Notes under the pieces: generated by a model
Database searches by the model: none
Told to the model about the DNA's origin: nothing
Seen by the model: the letters and a program-made list of their open reading frames with translations, nothing else
Position numbers and translations under genes: made by a program
Part shown: positions 1 to 8,353 of the stretch, one piece after another
How the letters are laid out: the number at the start of each line of letters is the position of its first letter
Numbering within the stretch: the first letter of the stretch is position 1
NCBI RefSeq assembly: GCF_027359395.1
Contig: NZ_CP114778.1
Coordinates: forward strand, 434,001 to 498,000
Direction: 5' to 3'
DNA: 64,000 nt
Source of the DNA: Prochlorococcus marinus str. MIT 1013
GTDB lineage: Bacteria; Cyanobacteriota; Cyanobacteriia; PCC-6307; Cyanobiaceae

Positions 1-426
1 AGCTTTGGCTGCAGTCTTTTTAGCTACTGGCTTTTTAGCTACTGCTTTCTTTGCTGTTGCCTTTTTAGCTACAGGCTTTTTAGCTACTGCTTTTTTAGCT
101 GTGGTTTTTTTTGCTGCAGCAGCTTTGGGAGCAGAGCCTTTACGTGTGCGATGAGAAAGAATTAAAGCCCATTCATCAGCGCTAATATTTGCTGGCTTAT
201 TTCCATGAACCTCAGAAACTTTAGCTGCTTTTTCGATATCTTTAATTAGGTTTTTCCAAGAAGCTGCATAACGTTTATCAGACTGAGATTTAGCACCGCT
301 TTCAACAAGGGTTTCAACGACTTGAGAAGCAGTAACCTTCTTACGACGTCTGTTAAAGATCTCCTTTTGCAAGGTAGCAATCAAGGCATCACCTTTAGCA
401 CTAACTTTGATGGATAACTGAGACAT
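1..426 (-). CDS. Lysine/alanine-rich histone-H1-like protein, C-terminus cut by window edge
   Basis: The visible 142 residues begin MSQLSIKVSAKG and hold a folded N-terminal part of about 95 residues followed by AKK/PVAKK-type repeats typical of histone H1-like tails. The N-terminal part is nearly identical to the complete paralog at 10834-11451. A role in DNA compaction or nucleoid binding is inferred from the basic tail only. The start is the ATG at 424-426, preceded by a promoter-like block shared with the paralog. The 3' end lies outside the window. Confidence 0.85.
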   Translation of the reverse strand, partial: MSQLSIKVSAKGDALIATLQKEIFNRRRKKVTASQVVETLVESGAKSQSDKRYAASWKNLIKDIEKAAKVSEVHGNKPANISADEWALILSHRTRKGSAPKAAAAKKTTAKKAVAKKPVAKKATAKKAVAKKPVAKKTAAKA

Positions 427-449
427 AACTCAATAATTACTTTCTTAAT

Positions 450-471
450 ACATCTATCACATATAGGGTAT
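450..471 (-). promoter_or_regulatory. Promoter-like block shared by the two histone-H1-like genes
   Basis: About 24 bases upstream of the ATG there is a 22-base block matching 11476-11497 upstream of the paralog. On the minus strand it contains TGTGATAGAT, which resembles an extended -10 element. Conservation of sequence and spacing between the two copies suggests shared regulation. Confidence 0.4.
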
Positions 472-617
472 TAAATTCAATAGTCAATGGTTAATCGACT
501 ACTAAATTTTCATATATCTATCAATATCAATTAAAGTGACACCTTCAAATAAATGGATCTTGACTATAAAGCAATATCAAGTGGGCGAGACAAAAGCAAA
601 AAACGAATATAAAAACA

Positions 618-822
618 ATGCAAGTCAATAAAGCTAATAGACCTCATACGCTGATCAAAGATCGCATTGGAACACTAATAAGCGAATTGATCTATTCAAA
701 GTGTTAGGCCACCTCTAGACACCAACCAATCTCTTTCACTCGTTGCCGCATACAAAGAAGACAACGTGAAATCAAATGGTCTCCATGAGGAACAAGACGA
801 CGATGAACATGACACGAAATAA
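618..822 (+). pseudogene. Possible frameshifted small gene
   Basis: An ATG frame (MQVNKANRPHTLIKDRIGTL...) stops at 707. The next frame over continues without a stop to 822 with a coding-like acidic tail ending EEQDDDEHDTK. A one-base change near 690 would join them into a protein of about 67 residues. No homolog is recognised; the join is an inference from composition only. Confidence 0.25.
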
Positions 823-867
823 TTGGTCTGCAATGCTTGTCGCTGGAATAATTGAAATGTTGACATG

Positions 868-1068
868 TCACGCAAACGCAAGCTGAACATGTTTTTTTGA
901 GAATCGCTTTCTCAAGGAATTACCACTCTTCTTCTTCACCGAAGATCTGATCGGAGCAAGTTTCTTTGGGGTGAGTCGTAGACATTGACCAATTCCAATA
1001 GGTTGGGCTACGGCAGATATCCATTCTTCAGCCTTAAAGACAGCATACGGGGAAGCAGATGGAGTCAT
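868..1068 (-). CDS. Small hypothetical basic protein
   Basis: A 66-residue reading frame has a Lys/Arg-rich second half (LRKRFSKKHV). The ATG at 1068 has an AGAGG ribosome-binding-like sequence just upstream and a TATAGT -10-like element further up, which favours this strand over the overlapping plus-strand frame at 985-1224. No family is recognised. Confidence 0.35.
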   Translation of the reverse strand: MTPSASPYAVFKAEEWISAVAQPIGIGQCLRLTPKKLAPIRSSVKKKSGNSLRKRFSKKHVQLAFA

Positions 1069-1263
1069 TTACCTCTAGCAGTACACTTGTACTATAATAA
1101 GCCGCTAGGTAATGTCAAGTCATGTATTTCAAAACATCTAAAATATGTCGCCTGCAATACCAAACATCGAACAAACAAGATGCTCAAACACGATGAACGT
1201 TTCAAGGATATAAAGGCTAATTAAAAATAATTAAACGGATAGGTCCACTACAAAACAAAAAAG

Positions 1264-1292
1264 CAATAAAAAAGCCCTCATCTCATGAGGGC
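1264..1292 (-). terminator. Rho-independent terminator (minus strand)
   Basis: A 7-bp perfect stem GCCCTCA/TGAGGGC (1274-1280 with 1286-1292) is followed on the minus strand by a T-rich tail. No confident minus-strand gene lies just to its right, so it may end an unannotated small RNA or the 29-residue frame that runs into it. Confidence 0.6.
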
Positions 1293-1470
1293 AAAATAAA
1301 CTGCTGAAGGATCCCCATCACCCAGCTTTTCAAAAATAATAATCAAATCAATCAGATTAGGCAACATTAAAGCACCATATGTTTTATCTCAGGCTTAAAT
1401 GAACACCATCTGTAGGGGGGGGGGTTGATTTATATGGGAAATAGGGTTAGAAATAGTATCCCCATCACCC
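1293..1470. other. Intergenic segment between two facing terminators; possible small RNA locus
   Basis: No supported gene. The segment holds a run of ten G (1415-1424) and a 15-base direct repeat ATCCCCATCACCCAG at 1311-1325 and 1458-1472. Terminators point outward at both ends, which would fit small non-coding transcripts on both strands. No known RNA family is recognised. Confidence 0.3.
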
Positions 1471-1507
1471 AGACCCGTAGGACACCATACCTAGGGTCTT
1501 TTTTATT
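1471..1507 (+). terminator. Rho-independent terminator (plus strand)
   Basis: The stem AGACCC-TAGG pairs with CCTA-GGGTCT with a single bulged G and is followed by TTTTTTATT. There is no protein gene just upstream on the plus strand. The next 270 bases up to the gene at 1785 show nothing recognisable. Confidence 0.6.
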
Positions 1508-1784
1508 GGAAAAACTTTTATAGAGGGATTTCGACAATATTAAGCATATAGGAGCTGTGGAAAACTTTTTGTTTATTTGAATGAATTTGCGAGCTACAAA
1601 AAAATTTCCATACCTAATTCTTCGGAAAAGTAGCTTATAAAGGTTTAATAACGATTAATTGAAAAATCCTTCTCAATTAAGTAAAAAGGTTCTAAATCTT
1701 TTAATTAATAGGAAAAAGACAATTGCGCTAAAGAAAATAAATCTATCGAATAAACCAGTTGAAATCTTTATATGATTACACAAA

Positions 1785-2645
1785 ATGATTGATCTCAAAA
1801 GAAATAGCAAAAAAGAACCAATTGAAGCCACAGGCCTTCGAAGTCGTAAGTCTTCTCTATATAAGCCAAATCAACAAGAAGATTTCAAAATTAGTAGAGG
1901 TCGTTTCTCAAATTTTCTGACGTGTCAAAGGTGCTTTTATCTCGATAGGGTAAGAGGTCTTGATCCTCCTGGGACACCAGGTTGGACTCTTAATGAAACC
2001 ACTGACCTATTACTAAAAAAAGAATTTGACGATTGCAGACAAAAGCAGGTTCCACACAGAATATTTGCATCTAATGGACTATCTCATGTTGTTCCATTTG
2101 ATCATCCTGAAATGGATAACTGGAGAAACTCACTTCATCGGGGACTAATGCATCGTTACATGGATACCGGAATAATTTTGACTGGAGGTGTAGACGATAT
2201 TTGGCAAGACACTATTACAAGACAACTAATAATTGTGGATTACAAATCACAAGCAAAAAACGGACGAATTGATAAGAAAGATTATTTAGAGGATCCTTTT
2301 CACGAGGCCTATAAAATTCAAATGGACTTTTATGCTTACTTACTCTCGGGGATGGGTTTTAGTGTTCATCCAATATCTTATTTTTTAGTTTGCAATGCAA
2401 AAAGGGATGAAGATGAATTTAATAAGACCATGCGTTTTGATGAGTATCTTGTTCCCTACAAATGGAGCAATGATTGGATAGAGAGTCGACTAGATGAAAT
2501 GGTCACACTAATGAATCAAACAGAGATTCCAGAGTCAAATCCTTCATGCAAGAACTGCGCCTATGCAGATCAATATTCGAAAATACTATTTTCAGGAAAT
2601 TCAAGTAAAAAAGAAATTACACAAGGAACTTTGCCATTATTTTAA
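1785..2645 (+). CDS. PD-(D/E)XK nuclease, RecB/Cas4-like
   Basis: The 286-residue protein has the layout of RecB/Cas4-type nucleases: GGVDD near residues 134-138, then LIIVDYKSQ with D152 and K154, then Q-MDFYAYLL. Two cysteine pairs, C47-x2-C50 and C255-x2-C258, sit where Cas4/AddB-type enzymes bind an iron-sulfur cluster. Family knowledge predicts single-strand exonuclease activity on DNA ends. No CRISPR genes or arrays are in the window, so this is a stand-alone member. It is 57 bases upstream of an SRAP gene on the same strand and probably co-transcribed with it, suggesting a repair role. Confidence 0.85.
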   Translation: MIDLKRNSKKEPIEATGLRSRKSSLYKPNQQEDFKISRGRFSNFLTCQRCFYLDRVRGLDPPGTPGWTLNETTDLLLKKEFDDCRQKQVPHRIFASNGLSHVVPFDHPEMDNWRNSLHRGLMHRYMDTGIILTGGVDDIWQDTITRQLIIVDYKSQAKNGRIDKKDYLEDPFHEAYKIQMDFYAYLLSGMGFSVHPISYFLVCNAKRDEDEFNKTMRFDEYLVPYKWSNDWIESRLDEMVTLMNQTEIPESNPSCKNCAYADQYSKILFSGNSSKKEITQGTLPLF

Positions 2646-2702
2646 GAACACTAATAGTTTTAAAAATGATTCTGATCAAAAAGCGTCTAAAGGATTAATG
2701 GG

Positions 2703-3341
2703 ATGTGCGGAAGATATCAGCTATTAACAAAATTTATAAATTTACCAGATCTTTTAAAAAAAGATGTGCCAAGGGGATTGAGTCAAAATTATGAACCACA
2801 AATATTAATCAAACCAGGTTCTCCAATTCTTGTTCTTAAGAATGAAGGCAAGACACAAGCATCCATAATGCTATGGGGGTTTATATCTGAGTGGAGTAAA
2901 GACCCTTTTGACAACACAAGGCCAAAGCCATTTAACGCGAGATCAGAAAGTGTTGAAGAGAAGAAACTTTTTCGTGCAAGCTGGAGGCATAAGAGATGTT
3001 TGATACCAGCCAGTGGTTTTCTAGAAAAAGGTCACCTAATAAGTAGAAAAGATTCTCAAACTTTCTGGTTAGGAGGACTTTGGAATAGATGGATGTCTAA
3101 AGAAGGATGTGAACTAGAGAGCTGTTGTGTGCTAACGACCGAACCAAATGATTTAGTCAAACAATTTCATAACCGTATGCCCGTTATTATTCCAAATGGG
3201 CTAGAAGAAGAATGGATCTCTTCAGTGAAAGATGCTCAAGACCTTAAAGCTTTAAAACCGCTAATGACTAAATGGGACCCAAAAGAATGGACAGCCGAGC
3301 CAATAAACAAACCTAATGCCGACCAATTATCCTTCCTATAA
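2703..3341 (+). CDS. SRAP-domain protein (HMCES/YedK family), abasic-site DNA crosslinker
   Basis: The 212-residue protein starts MCGRY. The start is fixed by the need for Cys2, the catalytic residue exposed after Met removal; a nearby upstream ATG is out of frame. Other family positions are present: N78-A-R-S-E82, a GFLE with E108 and H156 in HNRMP. Family members form a thiazolidine link to abasic sites in single-stranded DNA and shield replication forks. The gene follows the RecB/Cas4-like nuclease and ends at a strong terminator. Confidence 0.92.
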   Translation: MCGRYQLLTKFINLPDLLKKDVPRGLSQNYEPQILIKPGSPILVLKNEGKTQASIMLWGFISEWSKDPFDNTRPKPFNARSESVEEKKLFRASWRHKRCLIPASGFLEKGHLISRKDSQTFWLGGLWNRWMSKEGCELESCCVLTTEPNDLVKQFHNRMPVIIPNGLEEEWISSVKDAQDLKALKPLMTKWDPKEWTAEPINKPNADQLSFL

Positions 3342-3352
3342 AATCATAAAAA

Positions 3353-3378
3353 AAAAGGGCTTATGCAAGCCCTTTTCT
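3353..3378. terminator. Bidirectional rho-independent terminator
   Basis: A 10-bp stem AAAAGGGCTT/AAGCCCTTTT with an ATGC loop has A/T tails on both sides. It lies between the convergent SRAP gene and the small gene at 3400-3573. Confidence 0.85.
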
Positions 3379-3399
3379 ACATTTTATAAGATCAGGACT

Positions 3400-3573
3400 T
3401 CAATGATCATGATGCACTTCTGCCGAGCTAGGCATTTCATGGGCAGAAGACAATTTCTTCAATGATTGAGATCCACAAATAGCAGACAGAGCGATCACAA
3501 CCAAGGATGCAGTGCTTAACAACTGAAGCACTATCGGGAGATGTGAATTAATTCTTTCTCTAAAGGTAGTCAT
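3400..3573 (-). CDS. Small single-helix membrane protein
   Basis: A 57-residue protein starts MTTFRERINSHLP. One hydrophobic helix (about residues 14-33) is followed by a soluble tail ending in a His/Asp-rich VHHDH, which could bind metal. It ends in the shared bidirectional terminator. No family is recognised. Confidence 0.6.
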   Translation of the reverse strand: MTTFRERINSHLPIVLQLLSTASLVVIALSAICGSQSLKKLSSAHEMPSSAEVHHDH

Positions 3574-3955
3574 TTGGGAAGTTAATTAACACTCCATTCA
3601 AACAAAAAGAATAAGCACCGTCCATAGCTTGAATATTATGAACTAAATAGCTAAAAGCAAAAAAATAAGCATAAATAAATTTAGTCCTACTGTTAAGAGT
3701 GATGTACTTGGTTTAAATTCATTAGTCAAAACTAGGGACTCACTCTCTTATTGATTTCTAATTATGACCTAAATATTTAAAAGTCTCATAAGATACATAA
3801 TGAAAATTAGATATTGAAAGAAATCACATGAATAAATAAATGTACAATTAAACCAATAATTAACCCAAAACTACTCATGGCTGAAAAATTAATAAAGCCT
3901 AAAACCACTAGACGTCAGATATCTGATTAAAATTATCCAAACAAACTTATTTGTA
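3574..3955. other. Intergenic, no gene seen
   Basis: This 382-base AT-rich stretch holds only a 17-codon frame (3877-3930) that is too short to call. It presumably carries the promoters of the two divergent genes on either side. Confidence 0.4.
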
Positions 3956-4459
3956 ATGGACGGAAATAAAATGGATCTTCCTTCTCTAGACAAACTTAAA
4001 GAATTGGAAAAAAGCGCAAGAGTAGATGGGAGTGGCATTGAATTTGACTCTCTATTAGGACTATGGAAATTTAATTCAGTTTGGAAGCAGGGATCAGATA
4101 CTGAAGACACGATTTCAAGCACTTTGCTACAGGTTCTTTCAGCCAGTCTAGAATTGAAGAAATATACACAGAATCCAGAAGAAGATAAATTTACTATCGC
4201 CAACGCAATTAAATTTGGACTACTAACCCTGCGATTTAGTGGCTACGCAAATTTAGAAAGGAAGCAGCCATTATTACCCTTTTCTTTTGATTGCATTCAA
4301 ATAAAACTAGCTTCATTGACTATTTTGAAAAGATCCTTACCGGCACCGGATCAAAAGAAGAGGCCATTCTTTGCATTAATAGCTATCGACCCAAATGGTA
4401 AATGGTTGTCAGCAAGGGGAAAGGGTGGAGGACTTGCCCTATGGGTAAAAGATAAATAA
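3956..4459 (+). CDS. Hypothetical protein, possibly lipocalin/PAP-fibrillin-like
   Basis: The 167-residue soluble protein contains LLGLWKFNSVWKQG near residues 33-46, similar to the opening strand of lipid-binding PAP/fibrillin barrels, and a C-terminal basic/glycine-rich stretch (ARGKGGGLALW). No signal peptide or membrane helix is evident. A second in-frame ATG at 3971 is an alternative start. Family assignment is tentative. Confidence 0.7.
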   Translation: MDGNKMDLPSLDKLKELEKSARVDGSGIEFDSLLGLWKFNSVWKQGSDTEDTISSTLLQVLSASLELKKYTQNPEEDKFTIANAIKFGLLTLRFSGYANLERKQPLLPFSFDCIQIKLASLTILKRSLPAPDQKKRPFFALIAIDPNGKWLSARGKGGGLALWVKDK

Positions 4460-4578
4460 CCTACCAGCTTTGAAATACCCTTAGATATTTTGTTCAGGAA
4501 ATTCTTCTAAGAATATCTTTAATCAACAATATCTCCGTACATAAATTAATAAGCAAATGTTACACAGACGTAGTTACA

Positions 4579-4791
4579 TCAAGTGATAACTTTATTTCTT
4601 AGAGAAATCCTATCAATAGAATTTGGATGCTCTCGAACAAATTTATTGAACTCAATAGCTAACTGTCTAGCTTCAAAAGCATCAATGGCATAAAACCCTA
4701 ACTCGTGTCTGTTGTTAGCTAAATCTCGGTAGCTAACAGCGTATCTTTTGCAGGATGTAATCGGTCTTGAAGACAATTTTTTAAATATCAA
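4579..4791 (-). CDS. Small hypothetical protein
   Basis: A 70-residue soluble protein contains YAVSYRDLANNRHELGFYAI and an acidic/amphipathic helix rich in Ala and Glu. Composition and the compact alpha/beta pattern look coding. It stands alone, convergent with 3956-4459. No family is recognised. Confidence 0.6.
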   Translation of the reverse strand: MIFKKLSSRPITSCKRYAVSYRDLANNRHELGFYAIDAFEARQLAIEFNKFVREHPNSIDRISLRNKVIT

Positions 4792-5133
4792 CTATCGCAA
4801 TTCTAAAAATAACATAATAGTTCTGAAAGAAATCTACCGAACAATTTGGGATAGGAAACCGAATATAAACAGACATAATGCTTTTGACCAATTAGATGTC
4901 AAATAATATCTGAATAAAATTCTTAAGACAATCGTCGTAACCAAATTTTAGCTAAATTGGATTTTTAAAATTGTATAAATTTTAAAAGACTTGAAAATTA
5001 CAAAGCACCTAAATATTCAATTATTAGAAAATCTAATTACACTAATAATTTATACTTTATAGATTTGGTATTTCTCCCTACATACAGACATTAAGTAAAA
5101 AGGTAACTTTAAAAAAATTATTCAATTATTTAA
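4792..5133. other. Intergenic, no gene seen
   Basis: This 342-base stretch is very AT-rich and has no frame with coding character on either strand. Confidence 0.4.
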
Positions 5134-5214
5134 ATGACTTTAGATATTTACAAAGCGATTGTTAAAGCCTCCGAGCAAGGGAATTTATGGGGACTCAAAC
5201 GAACTGATTACTAA
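5134..5214 (+). CDS. Micro-protein, YxxIVxAS/LWGL family
   Basis: A 26-residue frame, MTLDIYKAIVKASEQGNLWG plus six residues, matches the 44-residue product of 49992-50126 across Y-x2-IV-x-AS-x2-G-x-LWGL. The match between two distant loci is the main support for translation. Both loci also have a single-helix micro-protein next door. Confidence 0.5.
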   Translation: MTLDIYKAIVKASEQGNLWGLKRTDY

Positions 5215-5216
5215 CT

Positions 5217-5342
5217 ATGTTTAAATTCACCAAATTTAAGTTTATTCAACTCATTGTATTATGGAATCTACCAATCCTAATTTTATTTATAGGAATAATC
5301 TCAATACCCATGGAATTATCTGATTCAATTTCAATTTTTTAA
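5217..5342 (+). CDS. Single-helix membrane micro-protein
   Basis: The 41-residue peptide is almost entirely a hydrophobic helix (about residues 9-32) after a short basic N-terminus MFKFTKFKF. It starts two bases after the preceding micro-gene, implying co-translation. A similar membrane peptide neighbours the paralogous micro-gene at 49859-49987. Confidence 0.5.
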   Translation: MFKFTKFKFIQLIVLWNLPILILFIGIISIPMELSDSISIF

Positions 5343-5515
5343 CAACTCAGATCTCTACACAAAAAAATTTCTTTTTGGTAGAGAAATAATTAATCAATAA
5401 GTTTAACTATTAAAATCTAGATATGCACTACTTTTAAACAACTTAAATGGCTAGAAGTAGCAAAAATCTGGTATTTGATCTATGGCCATTTCATAAGTAC
5501 ACGGCCAGTGTTTGA

Positions 5516-5827
5516 TTAAGCAGCTTTAAACTGAACACTACTGTTGTCGGTCCATGTCCAAGCAGACTTCTCCATTGTAGATAGATCGACTCTGTGGCTC
5601 GCCATCCAGTCTCCATTGGCTTCTATAAATTTCTCAATATTCCCCTCTGGGTGCTGATGTATAACAATTATTTTTTGAGGGTCATCATCACTACACCCTC
5701 TGTACAAAGGCTGAATATTAAACTCTCTATGCCTTCTGGTAGCTTCTTTGCTGTCGAAGATTGCAGCCCACTCATCAAAGGTGCTTTCAACCTTAAAAGT
5801 AAAAACTGAGGTAACAGTAGAAGACAT
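5516..5827 (-). CDS. DUF3764 family protein
   Basis: The 103-residue protein opens with a hydrophobic strand and FDEWAAIFDS, then PLYRG and a VIHQHPEG segment. It aligns with the 94-residue paralog at 47222-47506 over FEQWAAVYDS and LYRG. Both fit the small cyanobacterial DUF3764 family, of unknown function and probably a ferredoxin-like fold. It is soluble, with no signal peptide. Confidence 0.75.
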   Translation of the reverse strand: MSSTVTSVFTFKVESTFDEWAAIFDSKEATRRHREFNIQPLYRGCSDDDPQKIIVIHQHPEGNIEKFIEANGDWMASHRVDLSTMEKSAWTWTDNSSVQFKAA

Positions 5828-5931
5828 CTAAAATCTTTAATATGGGCAAACCATACCCAAACAAAACAAAACTGACTAACAGTTGTTGTAAAAACTAGAT
5901 AAATTAGAAAACTTTCTGCTAGAAATAGCTG

Positions 5932-6153
5932 ATGCAGATACCAAGAAAAGCCCTCAAACGAATAATCAACTTAATTGTTGTTCTAATCGTTGCCATTGTT
6001 GGATTCATCAAAGTAAAGCACCCATTTAGTTATTTAATTGGAGTCCCTGTTACCAGTTGGGTCGTTTATCTTTTATGTAATGCCATGTGCACAGATATTC
6101 TCTTTGGAGAAACATTAGGTTGTTCAGAAAAAAGTATTTACAAGGAGAAATAA
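5932..6153 (+). CDS. Small membrane protein
   Basis: A 73-residue protein has two hydrophobic helices (about residues 11-30 and 34-52) and three cysteines in its second half (LLCNAMC, LGC). No family is recognised. It lies 157 bases upstream of the AEC transporter and could share its transcript. Confidence 0.55.
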   Translation: MQIPRKALKRIINLIVVLIVAIVGFIKVKHPFSYLIGVPVTSWVVYLLCNAMCTDILFGETLGCSEKSIYKEK

Positions 6154-6310
6154 ACTAACTACGAATTAAAACTTTCTCAATCAGTGAACACAACCAGATA
6201 TCCATAACATGAAAAGTAATTGCAAAGATAAACTCAAGTTAATATAACGAATTAATCATAAAATTACTCTTGACCACTCAACATAAAAAAATGATATTCG
6301 CTTTACTCAA

Positions 6311-7228
6311 TTGGAAATAATCTTTCTTTTAGCGGAATTAATACCATGTCTTTTAATAGGCTATTTACTAGGACGATTTAAAAAAGATTTATCCCTAACG
6401 ATATCTCGTCCTTTAATTAGCTATGGAATTCCTATCAGCTTGATGGGGATATTACTTAAGTCTGGACTTGAATTCCCTTTGATACAATCTGCGGCTTTAG
6501 CACTGGTAGCTATTGGCTTTTTAATGACTCTATTAAATTGCCTTAATGGTGTAAAAAACTTAATACCAAACAGATCTCTTCAATTAGGTAGTGCATTCGG
6601 AAATACTGGGTATTTCGGAATACCAGTTTCACTAGCACTGCTTCCAAATCATGCTTTGATTTACAGCATAGGTTTTGACCTTGGTGCGACATTAGTAATT
6701 TGGAGTATCGGTCCAATACTGCTAACAGATCCTTCAAAAGTTTTAAGTTCTAATAGATATTGGCAGAATTTCATAAAAGCAATCTTCAGAAGCCCTGCTG
6801 TAAAAGGACTGATTGGCGCTTTAATTGTTCATTCATCACCATGGAATGAACAATTAACAGCCTTACTTTGGATACCTTCAAGGGTTGTAATCGTTTTAGC
6901 ACTTGTAATCGTTGGAATGCGTCTAAGTTGGTTGAGGAAAACAAATCTCTCAAGAATAAAAACCCAAATAACATCCATAAAAAATGCTTTAATCATGAAA
7001 CTGGTTGGATTACCAGTCATTATGTTGATCATTTCCTCAGCGATCAGATTACCCAACGTCATGCGAGAGGCTTTAGTACTTCAATCAGCTGCGCCAACAG
7101 CAATATCTGTCTTACTAATATCCCAAGCAGCTTCAAGAGATGAAGATGAAGCCACATCGCTTGTTGTCTTAAGTACGATCATCGCGCTCATATCAATCCC
7201 TGCTTGGCTGATGATTTTAAGATTGTAA
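6311..7228 (+). CDS. AEC-family permease (auxin efflux carrier family)
   Basis: A 305-residue protein with about ten hydrophobic segments shows the AEC layout: GSAFGNTGYFGIPVSLALLP in the middle and a C-terminal QSAAPTAISVLLISQ block. Family members export small organic acids or similar solutes; the substrate here is unknown. The best start is TTG at 6311, because the ATG at 6291 is out of frame and closes quickly, leaving the first helix intact with TTG. Confidence 0.85.
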   Translation: MEIIFLLAELIPCLLIGYLLGRFKKDLSLTISRPLISYGIPISLMGILLKSGLEFPLIQSAALALVAIGFLMTLLNCLNGVKNLIPNRSLQLGSAFGNTGYFGIPVSLALLPNHALIYSIGFDLGATLVIWSIGPILLTDPSKVLSSNRYWQNFIKAIFRSPAVKGLIGALIVHSSPWNEQLTALLWIPSRVVIVLALVIVGMRLSWLRKTNLSRIKTQITSIKNALIMKLVGLPVIMLIISSAIRLPNVMREALVLQSAAPTAISVLLISQAASRDEDEATSLVVLSTIIALISIPAWLMILRL

Positions 7229-7291
7229 AAAGTTAACAACTATCGCCTTTTAACTCAGTTTGTCTAAGTTGTAAGAAATACAATTTTTTTA

Positions 7292-7492
7292 ATGACCTCA
7301 GCTACAGCAACAAAAGCGACAGCAAAGAAAACAGCGGTAGTAAAATCCTCAGCAGTAAAATCTCAATCAATTTATTCATCAACCCAATCAAGATTTGCCA
7401 GTTCAAAGCTAATTCAAAACCTAGGTTCATCTAATGATGGGGTTCAATTCGATTTTTCAAGTTCGTTAAGAACTGCATTTGGAAGGGACTAA
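7292..7492 (+). CDS. Small Ala/Ser/Lys-rich protein
   Basis: A 66-residue basic N-terminal half (MTSATATKATAKKTAVVKSS) is followed by a Ser-rich half containing FDFSSSLRTAFGRD. The Ala-Lys pattern recalls the tails of the two histone-H1-like proteins but is short. It is the first of a run of closely spaced plus-strand micro-genes to 9581. Confidence 0.6.
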   Translation: MTSATATKATAKKTAVVKSSAVKSQSIYSSTQSRFASSKLIQNLGSSNDGVQFDFSSSLRTAFGRD

Positions 7493-7498
7493 AAGGAT

Positions 7499-7594
7499 AT
7501 GGATCTTTTAAAAACACTTTTTACAGTTGCTATATGTCTAGGTGTTGGATGGGCAATCTCAAAAGGGATTATGTTTGGTTTGACTCATATTTAA
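7499..7594 (+). CDS. Single-helix membrane micro-protein
   Basis: A 31-residue peptide MDLLKTLFTVAICLGVGWAI... forms one transmembrane helix. It begins six bases after the previous gene and ends just before the next frame, so it appears to be part of a polycistronic unit. Confidence 0.5.
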   Translation: MDLLKTLFTVAICLGVGWAISKGIMFGLTHI

Positions 7595-7595
7595 T

Positions 7596-7760
7596 ATTCC
7601 TAAAGAATGGCATCCTACAAATGAAGAACTTGAAGTGATAGAAAGTGCATGGATGCAAATCAAGATGGAATGCGAAAAAATAAAAGCGCAAACAAGTGCA
7701 AATAAAAAATATATTTCAAATATTCTTAACGAAATATCAGATCATTATCAAGAAAATTAA
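7596..7760 (+). CDS. KEWxP-family small protein with a probable ATT start
   Basis: The 54-residue product reads (M/I)PKEWHPTNEELEVIESAW... and aligns with the neighbouring MAKEWEPKEEHQAVIARSIE product. The homologous N-terminus falls exactly on an ATT codon at 7596; the frame is open only back to 7584 and offers no ATG/GTG/TTG before the conserved KEW. The stop overlaps the next ATG in TAATG (7758-7762), indicating translational coupling. Function is unknown. Confidence 0.55.
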   Translation: MPKEWHPTNEELEVIESAWMQIKMECEKIKAQTSANKKYISNILNEISDHYQEN

Positions 7761-7951
7761 TGGCTAAAGAATGGGAACCAAAAGAAGAACATCAAGCAGT
7801 TATTGCAAGGAGTATAGAGTTTATTTCTGATGAATTAGCTGAGTTACAAGAGGCTTTACGGTGTCCAAATTCATTTATTGTTGAGATAGCTAATAGGGTA
7901 GTATCTGAATATAAAACAAACCAAATCATCATTAGAAGAGATGAAGAATAA
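7760..7951 (+). CDS. KEWxP-family small protein
   Basis: The 63-residue helical protein MAKEWEPKEEHQ contains ELAELQEALRCPNSFI. Relatives in this window are 7596-7760, 41615-41830 (ELAELQDELDCPDEFI) and 42429-42641 (ASELQCPPAFI). The shared plan is a W-x-P start and a late L-x2-CP-x2-FI. It is soluble, of unknown function, and coupled to both neighbours. Confidence 0.75.
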   Translation: MAKEWEPKEEHQAVIARSIEFISDELAELQEALRCPNSFIVEIANRVVSEYKTNQIIIRRDEE

Positions 7952-8071
7952 ATGGAATTTCTGCAATCACATGATTTAAACCAATTGGGGCTTTGGACCC
8001 CTCTTATTGGAGGTATTCTTCTTTTCGTTGGCTTAAATCTAAAAATCACTGAAGTTGATCCTAATGAGTAA
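7952..8071 (+). CDS. Single-helix membrane micro-protein
   Basis: A 39-residue peptide MEFLQSHDLNQLGLWTPLIG... has one hydrophobic helix and an acidic tail. It starts directly after the stop of 7760-7951. A further 20-codon frame begins inside its last codons (8064-8126) but is too short to call. Confidence 0.5.
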   Translation: MEFLQSHDLNQLGLWTPLIGGILLFVGLNLKITEVDPNE

Positions 8072-8132
8072 TCAAGACATAAAAAATGAGTACAACGATA
8101 AGAAAAGGTTCAATTTATTAGAATAGTTAGGG

Positions 8133-8324
8133 ATGAAACAAGGAACTCCTGAACTAATTTTTTTTGCTCTGATTTTCTTGAGTCTTCAATTTTGGTGGAT
8201 AAGGATGACAATTAAAAATGGTCGAACTGGAGAAGTAGATAAATGGGGACAAAAAACAAACCCAAAAAAACTAAATGAATTGGAGAAAGTGAAGCAAGAT
8301 TTAGAAAACCTTTTTCGATCTTAG
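8133..8324 (+). CDS. Small membrane-anchored protein
   Basis: A 63-residue protein has an N-terminal hydrophobic helix (PELIFFALIFLSLQFWWI) and a charged helical tail rich in Lys/Glu. It belongs to the same plus-strand micro-gene run. No family is recognised. Confidence 0.6.
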   Translation: MKQGTPELIFFALIFLSLQFWWIRMTIKNGRTGEVDKWGQKTNPKKLNELEKVKQDLENLFRS

Positions 8325-8353
8325 TTCTCAATACTACTAAGACTCTTTAAATA

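Noticed and set aside
985..1224. 79-residue plus-strand frame
   Set aside because: It overlaps a minus-strand frame with a better ribosome-binding and promoter context, and its composition is not protein-like.
1785..2645. CRISPR-associated Cas4
   Set aside because: No repeat-spacer array or other cas gene is present; a stand-alone nuclease fits better.
3889..4203. 104-residue minus-strand frame
   Set aside because: It is antisense to the well-supported gene 3956-4459 and has no start context.
8064..8126. 20-codon frame overlapping the end of 7952-8071
   Set aside because: Too short and without a homolog to call as a gene.
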